Of a stretch of 64,000 nucleotides of DNA, positions 1 through 11,165 are shown piece after piece. The first letter of the stretch is position 1. Each line of letters begins with the position of its first letter. The stretch covers positions 193,512,559 through 193,576,558 of the forward strand of contig NC_053391.1 of the NCBI RefSeq assembly GCF_905171765.1, given 5' to 3'. The notes beneath the pieces were generated by a model. It saw only the letters and a program-made list of their open reading frames with translations, was not told the DNA's origin and searched no databases. Origin of the DNA: Bufo bufo (Eukaryota > Chordata > Amphibia > Anura > Bufonidae). The translations under genes were made by a program, and so were the position numbers.

Positions 1-19
1 CTGACAAATTCCACAGCAC

Positions 20-155
20 ATAGTTATCACTTGGGGCTCACACGCTAAATTCCCTACAGTATGCCTTTGGAGCGTGCACTCCATGCAGATGTGGTCCTTG
101 GTCAGATTTGAACCAGTGCTGCACGGCGATAGTGCAAACCACTGAGCCACCGTGC
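20..155 (-). repeat. tRNA-like SINE fragment
   Basis: Read on the minus strand, this starts GCACGGTGGCTCAGTGG, which resembles a pol III A box. It continues to GGTTCAAATCT, a B-box-like block, and then a body ending near GGGAATTTAGCGTGTGAGCC. This arrangement matches tRNA-derived SINE heads common in fish and amphibians (V-SINE-like). The central part of the usual body appears to be deleted. It is not a functional tRNA gene because no cloverleaf can be drawn. The family name is an inference. Confidence 0.6.
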
Positions 156-1376
156 ATTACACCCTATTCACATCTATATACCTTTATTTTTCTGTTTGGA
201 GGTATATTTACAAAATGCTGGCAATTATTATGGCACCTGTGTACCAGCGTTCATACATATGCCACGCTGCATTGGCAGCATTCTGCTACACATTTGCTAT
301 AATGTTGATGAAGGCTTTGATGCTTTGCTTTATACCAGAATTCAAAATGGAGCTCCACCTCTGAAGCAATTTTAAAGGATATATTAGGCAAGTACATTAA
401 CAGTGACTCTTATACAGACTGTTTGTTATTACCGGAAACTATTTCTTTGGCCAGTTTCAATAATAAACACGGCTCGCTTTAGCAGCTAATCACCTGAATA
501 CCCACTTGAAGGGATTGCATCATCAGAAAATGACCTATTGTTAAGCCTCTTTCGAACTTCCACCATGTATGGCAGAAGTCTGGTGTTTGAAGATGGCGTG
601 CTCCATAGCCACCAGGTTTCTCCTGTTTCACACAGCAGACACACCAGGATAATGTCTGCGATCTGCGATAATGCCAATTGCAGACATTTAACCTCTCAGA
701 TGCTGTGGTCAATTGTGGCCACAACATCAGAGATGGCTTTCCTGAAGCGCTATGCTTTTGGGTCCTGAACAGCTTCCCTGTGAGGAGTTCGGGGAAGCCC
801 TTTGTTCCTTGTGATAGCAGGTGGCAGGGCTCCATAGGAATTGTAGAAAGAAGGGGAAGAAGAGGAATCGTAGTGCAACTCCTATAGGCTGCAACGGTAA
901 TTCATTGCAGTCTATGGAACAAGCAATCTAACAAAATACTTGCTAAAGTCCCCGAAGTTGACTTAAATATGTGTAAAATATGTTTTTAAAAATATAACAA
1001 AATTCATATCACCCCCCTTTCTCCGTATTAAAAATAAATAATAAAAAATAAAGATAATATGCACTGCCACATCCCAAAATGCCCAAACTATTAAAATCTA
1101 AACGCATTTGTCTTGAATGGTAAACAGTGTAATAGAAAAAAATTCACAAAATGGGCGATTTTCCACATGTACACTTTAAACCGCTCTGCAAAAAATTAGC
1201 TGCAACACATCTCCGTAGATGTAAATATTAAAAAAAATATGGGAGTCAGTGTATGGAAATGCATTTCCAGGTTTTATTTTTTCAGCAGGGAGAAGGAGAC
1301 GCCGATTGAGAAACCCTGGCATCTCCTCCTCCCCGTACCAATGCTCAGGATTAGCATACTGAGCGCGAAAACTACT
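156..1376. other. intergenic; no gene recognised
   Basis: I see no convincing gene here. Between about 480 and 835 the minus strand is open for up to 118 codons and contains tryptophan-rich stretches that faintly recall a PIF/Harbinger-type transposase. I could not find a catalytic motif, so I do not call it. Positions 950-1240 are AT-rich with short A runs, as in the inner parts of old anuran repeats. Confidence 0.4.
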
Positions 1377-1398
1377 GGGGGGGGGGGGGGGGGGGGGG
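1377..1398 (+). repeat. homopolymer run G22
   Basis: There are 22 consecutive G residues, followed by CGGCGCGC. Such a run is unstable in replication and could form stacked G-quadruplex. Its length is probably uncertain in the assembly. Confidence 0.9.
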
Positions 1399-1791
1399 CG
1401 GCGCGCAGGAGTGATATTTTAAAAAATCAGGCAGGGTGGCAGCATCAGCGGGGGACATTTATCACAATTAATACCAAACCATGAAAAGTCCTCTTTAAGC
1501 ATCCGTCTTCACTTGATAAGCATTTGGTCAGTAATCCATCAGTATTGCTAAAGACAAAGAAAAAAAAAAACAGGAGTGGATCCAAAATAGAGATGTTTTG
1601 TACAATTCTGATGAAAAATAGGGACCATGTCATACAGGCCTTACAGCTGCTACATAGACAGGATGCGTTGTGTGTCTAATTTTTCCTTCCTTCTGACAGA
1701 TCAGAAGAAGGGTCAAATAAATGATGATGTCAACCGGCCAAAAAGGCAAAATAGTGGCCCAGTCATGGAGTGGTGAGATAGCAGCAGCATG

Positions 1792-2040
1792 AGGAGACCA
1801 CAGAGTGTTGAGGTGGCAGCTGCATAAGGAGACCACAGAGTGGTGAGGTGGCAGCAGCATGAGGAGACCACAGAGTGGCCCAGTGACAGAGTGGGAAGGT
1901 AGCAGCAGCATTAGGAGACCACAGAGTGTTGAGGTAGCAGGCAGCAGCATGAGGAGACCACAAAATGGCCCAGTGACATAGTGGTAAGCTATAAGCATCA
2001 TGAGGAGACCACAGAAGGTCCCAATAACATAGTGGGAGCA
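1792..2040. repeat. tandem repeat, 35-51 bp units, six copies
   Basis: The block AGGAGACCACAGAGTG recurs with starts at 1792, 1827, 1862, 1913, 1952 and 2003, giving spacings of 35, 35, 51, 39 and 51 bp. Long units carry an extra segment containing GCCCAGTGACA. The repeat stays open in more than one minus-strand frame, encoding a Leu/Trp-Ser-Pro-His-Ala-Ala-rich peptide. That explains the 242-codon ORF at 1630-2358. It lies just beyond the last recognisable residues of the hAT transposase relic and may have replaced that gene's C-terminal part. Confidence 0.85.
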
Positions 2041-2049
2041 ATACCAGTA

Positions 2050-3430
2050 CCAGCTAAAGATGGTGGGTGGCAGTAGGAGCACCTGGCACCAGGTGTGTGG
2101 CATCAGGCGGGTGGCAGCATCGGAATAGTAGCTGAAGCAGGTAGCCAGAAGAAACATGTCTCTTTTGACAAAGTTTAGGTGTGGCACCATGGATGATCGG
2201 CTCATGTGGCCATGAGATGTAGTCTCCACGTCTCCTATCCCCTGGCCAGGCAGATTTAGCAGCATCTGTTCCAAGACATGAATCGGTGGAATGATGTTGT
2301 TCATCCCGTAGTCCTGGCGACTGACAAATAAAGTGGCCTCCTCAAAGAGCCTGAGCAACGGCAGGTGTCACGCATGAGCTGCCACTGGCTGGCATAGAAG
2401 TTAAACAGGGGGGTACATCTGTCCGCCTGTATCATCAACAAATGGTTTATGGCCTTTCTCTGTTCTTATAATCACTCCAACACATGGAGGGTGGAATTCC
2501 AATTGGTGGAAACATTGCATATCAGCCTATGTTGGGAGACGCCGTTCTGCCGCTGCAGCTCAAGTAGGGTGTGCTTTGCGGTGTACGAAGTGCATGTAAA
2601 GTTTCCTGGCCATTTTCAGGGTGTCTTGCAGATGGGGATAACACTTCAGGAACCGCTTTACAACCAGATTGAACAAGTGCGCCATGCAGTGCGCATGGCT
2701 CAGCCCTCCTTGATGCTGTGCCGAAACCATGTTCTTCCTGTTGTCGGTCATCATGGTTCCGATTTTGAATTGTTGAGGTGAAAGCCAGGATTCGATTTCT
2801 TGATGAAAGATGCAGAGCAGTTCCTCCCCGTGTGACTCCGTTCACCCAGGTAAACGAGGTGCAGAACAGCGTGACACCGCCGTGCCATGCACATGTGGTA
2901 TGCTGTAGGAGCACCGTGAATTGTCCCTGCAGTGGAGGCTGAGCACACGGTGGAGGATGAGGAGGCAGAGGCGGACATTGTCACAGGATGGTGTGAGAAC
3001 ATGAAGGAGGAAGCAGCATCACCTGGCCAAGTTGCTTGTTTGGCTGGGCAGGAACCACATTTACCCAGTGGGCTGTAAGGGACATATATTGTTCTTGACA
3101 ATAGTTACAGCTCCACATGTCGGCTCTACCATGCACTTTGGCAGACTCCAACAGGCTCAAGGTCTGGCCCATCTACTCTTCTACATATGTGTTTAGGCCT
3201 GGTACTGCCTTTTTCGCAAAGAAATGATGGCTTGGGACTCTACACCTTGGCTCGGCACAAGCCATCAGTTCTCTGAAAGGTGCAGAGTCCACCACTTGGA
3301 AAGGGAGGGACTGCAGCACCAGCAACTTGGCCAGGAGCATGTTCAGCTTCTGCTCCTTTGGATGAGTGCACGCATACTGTTGTCTCTTGGCAATCGCTTC
3401 GGTGATCAATTGCTGACAAAATAACTGATG
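2050..3430 (-). pseudogene. hAT-superfamily transposase relic
   Basis: This is a decayed DDE transposase of the Ac/ZBED-like hAT group, read on the minus strand. Open pieces in order are 3409-3173 (AKRQQYACTHPKEQKLNMLL), then after one in-frame TAG 3172-2981 with the first catalytic-type block ADMWSCNYCQEQYMSL. After frameshifts comes 2754-2560 with the second acidic block TDNRKNM and the Cys-His segment HCMAHLFNLVVK. Around 2530-2450 it encodes NWNSTLHVLERLYEQRKA, and 2358-2090 gives LFEEATLFVSRQDYGMNNII. Known hAT enzymes have BED finger, catalytic domain and hATC dimerisation domain; BED and hATC are not seen here. The TAG after TYVEE probably replaces a Trp codon. It is broken in several places and cannot make an enzyme. 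Confidence 0.85.
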
Positions 3431-3479
3431 AGGAGTAGGAGGACGAGGATCAGGAGCATCAGGACCAGCAGATGATGGG

Positions 3480-3560
3480 AAGGACTTCGGTGCGAATCGA
3501 ATTTTTCCTGAAATTCGGATCGAATTTCACTTTGTCAACTTCGATTCACTCATCTCTCGC
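3480..3560 (-). mobile_element. terminal segment of hAT/MITE family
   Basis: Reading the minus strand gives GAGAGATGAGTGAATCGAAG and then an AATTTCAGGAAAAATTCGAT segment. This closely matches the ends of the palindromic MITEs at 16261, 25385 and 55224. It sits directly upstream of the hAT transposase relic and is probably that element's own terminus. No partner end is clear on the 1-2 kb side. Confidence 0.6.
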
Positions 3561-3570
3561 ATTACTCGCA

Positions 3571-3910
3571 TAATTACAGGCCTAATTAGATTGACAGATA
3601 GGTGCCAATAGTTGATTATGAAAGCTTATCTATTCTTTCCTTGTACAATGACCTCTGCACAGGCCACAGAGCATGCCTAGAAAACTCTCTTATATAAGTC
3701 AATGAGGTCCCCTCCTGACCATTGTGTCTATGGACCATGGGGCTGCCGTAAAGGAGTTTTTTTTAATACTTTGTAAATGCTGTAAAGAACAGCTCAGGCA
3801 AGATGGCAGCCCCCATAATCACGTTCAAGAGACAGAATAAATAAATCTGCAATCAGAAAATAAAAACAGATTAGAAAAAATGGGTGTGTGTTACTATCTG
3901 GTTTTAACTG
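3571..3910. other. intergenic; no feature seen
   Basis: This is AT-rich sequence with no repeat or ORF I can name. Confidence 0.4.
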
Positions 3911-3918
3911 GAAGTACA

Positions 3919-4961
3919 TAGTGATAAGCAGTGATGGCCAGTTCGCGGTGTTCGCCGACGAACACATGCAATCTGCCATCTTTATTCCCAAGTCCGGCGA
4001 TGCAGAGGTAAGTCCTTACCTGTGCCTGCGCCGCGAGCCGCTCTGAAACACATGCGGTCACCGGGAGCAGGCAGTTCCGAGAACAGCCCGTCGTCGGCGA
4101 ACACTGCGAACTGGCCATCACTGGTGATAAGCGGCAGGAGCAATATTCGAATTCGTGATAATTAACGGATATTTGGGTGAATATTTGTCATAAATTCGTG
4201 AATTCAAGAATTCAACATTATTTTCTTGATTGCGAAAATCAGCAATGTAATATGCGCGTATTGCGCGTGCAATACAGGCGTGGGTCTCTTTTGCTGCATT
4301 TTTCAAGCTGCTAGAAGTTTCCTGAGACTGGAGAAAATGGTTGGCATGGCAGAACATTACAATAGCTTTATATGCAGATAGAGTGCTCCAATATATTTGC
4401 GATTGCGTAAATTGGCAATTAATGATGCGCAACTTCACATTTTAGCAGGTCTGACTACATATTACTGCTGCACTAAGTATTGTTGTGAACTTGTGACATC
4501 ACAGCACTATGTCTGTGGCATGTATGTATGGACAGCAGAACCTATCAGCTGCACTATATCACTATCTAACCTACACTGACTATCTCCCACTAACTATCTG
4601 TATTATATATATATAAGCTAACTATCTAATGTAATACACAGCAAAGCACAGAGCACAGCAATGACACTGATGTCTCTCTCTGAACAGCAGAAAATGGCTG
4701 CTGGGGAGGTTCTTATATAGTAAGGGGTAGGCAACTTTCCTATTGGTTGCTAGGGATGTTGCTAAGCTCAGACAAAGACATTGCAGCCTTCTCATTGGCC
4801 CACAAGCAAGAATCAGGGAGGGATCATGGGTTCAGATGAAAAAAAATCTAGAATATTCCCGAATACGAATATATAGCACTATATTCTAAATGTTCGCGAA
4901 TTCTCGAAGTGGCGATATTCGCGATTAAAATTCGCTATTCTAATATTCGCGCCCAACACTA
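3919..4961 (-). mobile_element. hAT-type non-autonomous element (hosts a nested MITE)
   Basis: The ends are TAGTGATAAGCGGC on the left and GCGCCCAACACTA on the right, which are inverted. The flanks GAAGTACA (3911-3918) and GCAGTACA (4962-4969) form an 8-bp TSD with one mismatch, as expected of hAT elements. The interior has the ATTCGAATTCG-rich arms and a block (CTTCACATTTTAGCAGGTCT near 4433) shared with the elements at 21245 and 32986. There is no transposase ORF. A second MITE has inserted ten bases from the left end. Confidence 0.75.
3929..4123. mobile_element. hAT MITE, 195 bp, perfect TSD
   Basis: The inverted ends are CAGTGATGGCCAGTTCGC and GCGAACTGGCCATCACTG, flanked by perfect 8-bp direct repeats GTGATAAG at 3921-3928 and 4124-4131. 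It is GC-rich inside and palindromic in its outer thirds. The duplicated GTGATAAG belongs to the tip of the older element at 3919-4961, which fixes the order of insertion. Confidence 0.9.
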
Positions 4962-4969
4962 GCAGTACA

Positions 4970-5310
4970 GTGACATGAGCCATAGACACAATGGGCAACA
5001 AGGGCCTTATAGACTTCTATGGGAGATTTTTCTAGGCTTTCTCTGTGACTGTGCAGATGTCAGGAAAGAGAAGATAAGCTGTGATGGATCCTGTGTTACC
5101 TATACAACTATGATAGCTGTGATTCTGCCTGTGGTGATGATAATGCGATGGCTACTTGTACAGAACAGGAGGTCTCAACATATTGTCAGGCCTAGTGACC
5201 AGTGTGAAAACTGCATAATTTTTGTTATTTTTAAAATATAATGATATGGAAAAATAAAAATGACATCATCAACAATTCTAAAAAATATATGTTTAACATA
5301 AAAATGAGAT
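4970..5310. other. intergenic; no feature seen
   Basis: An ORF of 88 codons at 4975-5241 has no recognisable domain and is likely chance. I see nothing else. Confidence 0.35.
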
Positions 5311-5314
5311 TTAA

Positions 5315-5693
5315 AGGGGTTCTCCAGGAATGATTTAAAAAGGCAATGAGCAACTTGTCCTAAAAGGTGATCAGGACTGGTTGCCACCACTTGCAGAGAA
5401 GCCTAGGGTGGTTAGGGGTAGGTCCTCACGGCACACTACACTCTGGCACTTGCATATACTACACATTGGTGAGCTTTCCTATTGGGCTGCTAAGCCATGA
5501 TGGAATATTATAGAAAGGATCACATCAGTAGCATCTATTATAAAGCGGTGTAGTGAGGCCCTGCCCCCTCAACCCTCTAAGCAGCTCTGCAAGTGGTGGC
5601 AACCAGTCTTGCTCACAGTCAAGGACAGGTTGCTGGCAGCCCTTTTAAATCATTCCCAGATAATTTGTCATTTTCTATTAATATATATCCCCT
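5315..5693. mobile_element. TTAA-target palindromic MITE
   Basis: It is flanked by TTAA at 5311-5314 and 5694-5697. It begins AGGGGTTCTCCAGGAAT and its other end is CCCCT, with a matching GGGAATGATTTAAAAGGG segment on the opposite strand about 30 bases in. The interior has a near-perfect inverted pair, ACTGGTTGCCACCACTTGCA and its complement near 5598-5622. TTAA targets are used by piggyBac and Kolobok elements; I cannot tell which applies. Confidence 0.65.
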
Positions 5694-5697
5694 TTAA

Positions 5698-6754
5698 AGC
5701 AGATCTATTACCTAAACATTGGAAGTTTCAGGGTAGGGCCTCTTCTCCTATTAGCTAAAAAGCACATGATCACAATGGTTGACAGGCTACTGCTGTCAAT
5801 CACTGTTAATAGGGGTAGGGAAAGGTGGTAGGAGCTCTCACCTCCTGAATACAGTGGGTCATAATTATGAGTCTTTGATTGCTCCAATTAGTTGAAGAAT
5901 AGGCCATCAATAGTGTGACCTTGGAAAACCCCTTTAAGCAACTGGTCTAGTTCTTGATTTGTTTCAAATAATTTATTAGCACATTATTTTAGCTTATTGC
6001 GAATGTGCCACTGTTCTGGAGAATCAACAATCAAAATGAACACTTGGAACTTCAAGAAACCTTCCCATAGACTTTGCAGGAGACCTTCTAAATTATTACA
6101 TCAGAGCCCTATTTGGGTTCCTAACACAAAGGTTGACGTTCTTTGCCTCAATTCAACCATATAAAGAATGTATAAATACTGGAAATTTGGTAAGATTACT
6201 AAGACAATGTCATAAACTTCTCACATACGATGGCATACATTAGTGAATTGATTTACAGTTTCCAGGTTCTTGATAAAAATTAACACAAGAACATGACCGT
6301 AAGGTAAAGCATGTTTGGTACATCAAAGTTAAAGGCTAAAGTATATGTACAAAAATACTCAATATACAAGTAATATGTAAGTACTATATATTATCCAACA
6401 GAAAATACTTTTTTTTACTTAAATTTTTATGAGGAACACTCATGCATAAATTCAATATGTCTTGACAGTTTCCATTTAAGAGCTGCATGCCCTGAATTAA
6501 TTCCCTGATATTACTGCCTTCTTTTAATTAATTTATGCAGCTAAGGTTACCATATTTAAAAGTGGGTAAACATATTCTACTGTATGACTGGAGTTACCTT
6601 AAGGTATAAAAAGCACATATGAAAATATGTATTACACCATAATCACCGTGGAGCATGATTCCACATTCAACATTTACCACTTTATAAAGCTTTGGTGTGA
6701 ACTCATCTAGAATATACGGTTCAGTTCCGGGCATCAGTCCATTAAAAGGATGCC
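5698..6754. other. mostly unassigned; one MITE end
   Basis: At 5890-5937 the text AGGCCATCAATAGTGTGACC followed by GGAAAACCCCTTTAA matches the right end of a TTAA-target frog MITE family also seen at 30290, 33860 and 41262. I see nothing definite in 5940-6754, which is AT-rich. Confidence 0.45.
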
Positions 6755-6945
6755 CTGGAGCTGGCAAAAATAGTACAAAGCAGAGCAACTAAACTAATAA
6801 GGGGCATGGACGGTCTTATTGATGAGGGAATTTAAAAGAATTGAGAAGAGGTGTCTAAGGGGGGGACACATGATTAATCTATATACAAATATATAAATGG
6901 GCCATAAAAAACATGGCGAAAAGCTGTTCCATGTAAAATCCTAGC
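6755..6945 (+). repeat. LINE fragment, L2/CR1-type
   Basis: The plus strand encodes QSRATKLIRGMD, then after damage a KRCLRGGHMINLYTN-like stretch and HGEKLFHVK. These are the post-reverse-transcriptase signature segments of L2/CR1-like non-LTR retrotransposons. It contains frame breaks and is only a short internal piece. Confidence 0.65.
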
Positions 6946-8952
6946 AATATGCCTCCAATGTGTGACACAACTCCTTTAACCCCCTGCAAGAAAGTATTGA
7001 CTTTCCCTCAGTGAATCCCCAGGTTACACTAACTCGGAACAGACTCATATTGACAGTGGTGATGTGGCAGAGGGAGTCAGGAGAAAGTCAGGAGAAAGTC
7101 CAGAAACAGATATTCTTTGACAACTGGTAGACCGTGATAACCAAGAGCATAGAGCGAATCAAAGTCCAAAACAAGCCAAATTCAGAACTGTAGAACTAAA
7201 TTTACCAGTCAGAAACCCAGGGGGTTAAGCAGGAGAACAGACAGAGGAAAATCTGAACCTGCAAGTGCAGTCACAAACTAGTGGAGTCGGAAACTAGATA
7301 AATTGAAAGTAGCAGAAGATTACCTAGATCTCAGCATTTGGAGACCATGCCTGGACTTAAATATGCTGCCCATGAGGTCATCTTCGAGCGCTGGGTGCCA
7401 TGGCAAACCAATGCCGCTGAGAGAGCTCAAATGGAGGCGGCACTACAGGTTGCTTAGCAAACAACCTTCATAGGTGAACAGATGGCCGCGCCATGGAGCC
7501 AGGACGGATGAGTTACACCTACCTTTTTCCATTTATAATTCTGGTTTTAGATGGGTGTTTGGGATCCCTCAGGCACTAGGGCTGGGTGTAGCTATGCCTC
7601 TGTAATAAATGTTTTATACTTGTGTATTCATAAATGCTAGCTATCTGAATATCATACAGTATGTAAACATGTGCCGATTATAGTTTTATGTATGACCATT
7701 TTGTTTGGGCCTGATAGTAGTTGCACAAGGATTCTTTTTTGCTTTCTGGGATCCGTTCTAAAAAAAAAAAAAGAAATATCTTTGAAAGCACTTTGAAAAC
7801 TTCCAACTGAAATAGCGATAATAGACAGGGTCATGAATACATTTAGGGAGTGGCTAAAATTAGAAGATCACTGCTTCTGAAGTGCGCAATTCCCAGTCTG
7901 AGGACTCTATGTCCCTGAGCGAGTCCTCTCATCTGCCCGTGCCGTAGGAAATCCCAGATCTACTCAAGGGCCTCTAATGTCTATTGGATTCAGTATGTAA
8001 AGCTCTCTAAACTGTCTTTGTATGTACATCCTGCCCTGTGCATTGCTGCGAATATATATTTTATCTGCTCTCCAGGGAAGCAGAGCCGACTGACCTAATT
8101 TATTGTTCTGTATGGGCCTCTTTTTGATTTGCAGCTCAAGGTTGGTTAGAGCAGAGTAAGAGAGCGGCCATCTGCCAGCAGTGCCCTAGGGCATGAATTT
8201 TGGAGTGAGTGGAAACAGAAAACGGTAGGGTGTGCCAAAGACATCAACTTTTACTTCTCTGCCTAAAGTCTTTTATTGTATAGAAACGGCAAATATCTAA
8301 AATAAGCAACAGGAAGGGTACCCAGCCACAATCAGACAGAACAAAGAAATAATTGGTGTCAGTACAAGCTTGGATATTCGGTAGCAATATGTTGTTGGAG
8401 CATCATTTGAAACTGAGAGCAGACCCAAGAGACTAGGGGCTGAGCTACTGTAATTCCTAGAGATTAAACACGCTTATCTTTACGCGTTTACGTGTGTCTG
8501 TGATAGAACCAGCTTTTTGAAATGCAGAAGGATAGACCATTTTTGTAAAAACTGAAAAGAGGAAAAAGAAACTGTTGTCTCAAATTTCACTAAAGACAGC
8601 CTGGAGATCAGCATGAGTCTGACCACTGAAATCTGTCAAAAAGTGTGATGAAGATGAGGGTAGCTATAAATGTCCTCTGCATGCTGGGCACTCAAATGAA
8701 CGGTCAACCGTATAATACATGGATGTGCCGGGACTGACACAGCATGTGCCGCAAACCCCAGAGGAGCGGAGCAGAGGATGTGAATAATTCTTGCAATGGC
8801 AATCTTCACACCTGAGGCTCCCTATGGCCAGGGCAGTGTTAGGAGGGCACACCCTTTATTTCGTTGGGGCACACCGTGATGTTTGGGCTTCTGCCTGACA
8901 GTAGTTGGAGTGCCCTTGGTGTTGTGGGTTTGGTTTAAACTAACTGTTTAAA
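6946..8952. other. no gene recognised
   Basis: I see no supported gene or element. 7050-7520 is purine-rich on the plus strand and may be an old retroelement scrap. A 62-codon ORF at 8664-8852 (minus) is cysteine-rich but has no spaced Cys/His pattern of a known finger. Confidence 0.35.
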
Positions 8953-9736
8953 GAGGATCTGTCACAGCTCCTGACATGCCTGTTTTGATAGCTTCATGCA
9001 TTCCCCATGTAATAACAATTCTGGAACATCTATTCTTATAGCTCTATGTTGTACCATTCCTGTGTTATTTCTACTAGAGGTTATGAATGAATTGCTAGCA
9101 GTCTGCAGTAAGGTACAGACGGGTGGTAATAAGTTGGGGGGGTGTTTCTGCACAGTCTAAGGCTACGTCTACACGACGACATTTGTCGCGCAACAATAAG
9201 GCGCACGACAGATAGGGCACAACTACACTGCAACATTTGTAGCGCAACATTTTGTTGCACTAATGTCGCGCGACAATTTTTAGAATGGCAGTCTATGGTG
9301 TCGCACTGCAACATGCGACATTCTGCGACTGCGACAAAACAGTCACAGAAAATCCATTCGAGATGGATTTTTCTGCAACTGTTGCATCGCAGTCGCAGCA
9401 TGTTGCATGTTGCAGTGCGACACCATAGACTGCCATTATAAAAATTGTCGCGCGACATTAGTGCAACAAAATGTCGCGCGACAAATGTCGTTGCGTAGAC
9501 GTAGCCTTACTGTATCCAATCAGTGCTGCCATTGTCAAACTGTTCAGGTACAGACCCCAACTTGTTACCACCCCTCCGTACCCTTACTGCAGACTGCTAG
9601 CAATTCATTCATAACTTGTAATAATAAAGGAATGGCATAACATAGAGTGATGAAAACAGATACTCCAGAATTGTTATCACATGAGGAATGAATGTAGCTA
9701 TTACAACAGGCATGTCACAAGTGGTGAAAGGTCCTC
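8953..9736. mobile_element. palindromic MITE hosting a second MITE
   Basis: The left arm GAGGATCTGTCAC...GACATGCCTGTT and the right arm, read in reverse complement, share about 70 aligned bases including TAACAATTCTGG. Further in, ATGAATGAATTGCTAGCAGT pairs with its complement at 9596-9615. The centre of this old element is occupied by another palindromic element at 9158-9509. Confidence 0.75.
9158..9509. mobile_element. GC-rich palindromic MITE nested in the former
   Basis: The ends TAAGGCTACGTCTACACGAC and the complement of GTAGACGTAGCCTTA are inverted. The arms are rich in TGTCGCGCGACA words and include a matching pair, GGCAGTCTATGGTGTCGCAC and GTGCGACACCATAGACTGCC. I could not find a clear TSD. 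It is probably hAT-like by analogy with the other AAGGCT-ended MITEs here. Confidence 0.8.
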
Positions 9737-9760
9737 CGTAAACTAGTTTTAAAGGAACAC

Positions 9761-9924
9761 TATGGGTATGACCACACATTCTGGTTTCTACATTCAGTTT
9801 TGGAGTGGATCATAAAACGGGAGAAAGTATACAGGGCAGACATGAATTCTCCTCTTTTTTGAATCCACTCCTGCTTTTGGCTTCCAAAACTGCCTGCAGA
9901 AACCTGATCATATGGCCATACCCT
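9761..9924. mobile_element. small palindromic MITE
   Basis: The left end TATGGGTATGACCACACA and the right end, reverse complement TAGGGTATGGCCATATGATC, are imperfect inverted repeats. GGTTTCT and AGAAACC pair inside them. It abuts the next MITE directly. Confidence 0.6.
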
Positions 9925-10244
9925 AAGGCTGGGTTCACACCTGAGCGTTTTACAGCGCATTCCTACGCGCTGTAAAACGCTCAACAGGCAAGAACCAATG
10001 ATCCCCTATGGGCATGGTTCTCACCTGAGCGTTTTACAGCGCGTATGAACGCGCTGTAAAACGCCCTACGCCCCAAGAAGTACAGGAGCTTCTTTGGGGC
10101 GTATGGTCGCGCGTTCTTGTACATAGACTTCCGGGAACGTGCGACAATGGGCGTTTGCTTGTTGCCGGCCGCGAATAGGAACGCCCGATAAAATCGCGCA
10201 TACAGAGCGCTCCATACAGTACGCTCAGGTGTGAACCCAGCCTT
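9925..10244. mobile_element. palindromic MITE, AAGGCTGGG ends
   Basis: The ends are perfect inverted repeats for 20 bases: AAGGCTGGGTTCACACCTGA and TCAGGTGTGAACCCAGCCTT. The core has several copies of the GAGCGTTTTACAGCGC word and its complement, so internal hairpins are strong. No TSD is visible. There is no coding capacity. Confidence 0.85.
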
Positions 10245-10844
10245 AGAGTACGGCCACATGTTGTAGGTCTGCTGTGGATTTTTCTCAGCATATCTGGCAA
10301 AATATACAGCAACAGAATCCAATACCAAACTGTCTACTGAAGATTCTGGTCCGCAAATGCCGCATATTTGCCAAAGATGTCACTCTGCATGACGAAGGGT
10401 GAAATAAGTGGCAAAAATCTGCAACACAAATTGACATGTTGCTGATTTCAAATTGACATAAGACTAATTATGTGTACATCTCATTGTGGATAGATGCAAT
10501 AAAAAAAAAAAAATCGGATCCACTTTACTGCAACTGTAAACACTGCAGATTTCCTGCTTGCAATTCTTACCGGGACAGTAAGCATACAATTTTTTTATTA
10601 TTAGTGTCCTTGCCATTTTTTTACACTCCCTTAAAATTTTTCATTTTATCCTATCTGCATTTTACACTTAAAAGTAAAGGCAAATAAAAACATAAAGAAT
10701 TATTATTTTTGTGTACAGGAGATTAGCCATTTCCCTTTTTCTTCTAACAAACCTATGTCGGTTTTCTCACCTTAGACATTGGGGGCATATCTCTAGGACC
10801 AACCTCTTTAGAACGGAGCCCGCATAGTTAAGGAGCACGGACCA
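10245..10844. other. partial MITE, then AT-rich sequence
   Basis: 10245-10470 begins TAGAGTACGGCCACATGTTG and contains GACATGTTGCTGATTT, resembling one half of a further palindromic repeat. 10480-10740 is A/T-rich with poly-A and poly-T runs. 10765-10800 contains CATTGGGGGCATATC, shared with 15270 and 31250. Confidence 0.4.
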
Positions 10845-11068
10845 GGCATGCGCGGCTGCCCTCCATTCATTCCTATGGGTGCGCTAGCTGAGCGGTGGCT
10901 CGGCTTTTTCCGTCAGCCCCAAAGAAGTGAATCAAGCTGTGGCCATACTTGTGCATTGCTTGTTGCGCTTCCCATTCATTTCAATGGGACTGCTGAAAAT
11001 AGCCCATCGCACTGCTTGGCTATTTTCGGTGCTCCAATAGGACATGAATGTAGGGCAGCCGCGCATGT
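10845..11068. mobile_element. palindromic MITE
   Basis: GGCATGCGCGGCTGCCCTC on the left pairs with GTAGGGCAGCCGCGCATG on the right. CCATTCATT and its complement lie inside the arms. TSD and class are not determined. Confidence 0.6.
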
Positions 11069-11165
11069 GCTGTGTGCCATCAATTCAGACCTGCGGTTTG
11101 CGGCTTTTACCTGGTGGTGAAAGGTTCTCGCGCTGCCTTCCGGTGAAGAGCCTCACAGGCCGGAA

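Noticed and set aside
105..155. A tRNA gene on the minus strand
   Set aside because: A- and B-box-like words are there but no cloverleaf or anticodon stem; it fits a SINE head.
479..835. 118-codon minus-strand ORF as a Harbinger transposase
   Set aside because: Only a vague likeness in Trp-rich text; no catalytic motif or terminal repeats.
1630..2358. 242-codon minus-strand ORF as a host gene
   Set aside because: Its first third is hAT transposase relic and the rest is tandem repeat translated in frame.
9917..10252. 8-bp TSD for the MITE at 9925-10244
   Set aside because: Flanks CATACCCT and AGAGTACG do not match; they look like ends of neighbouring repeats.
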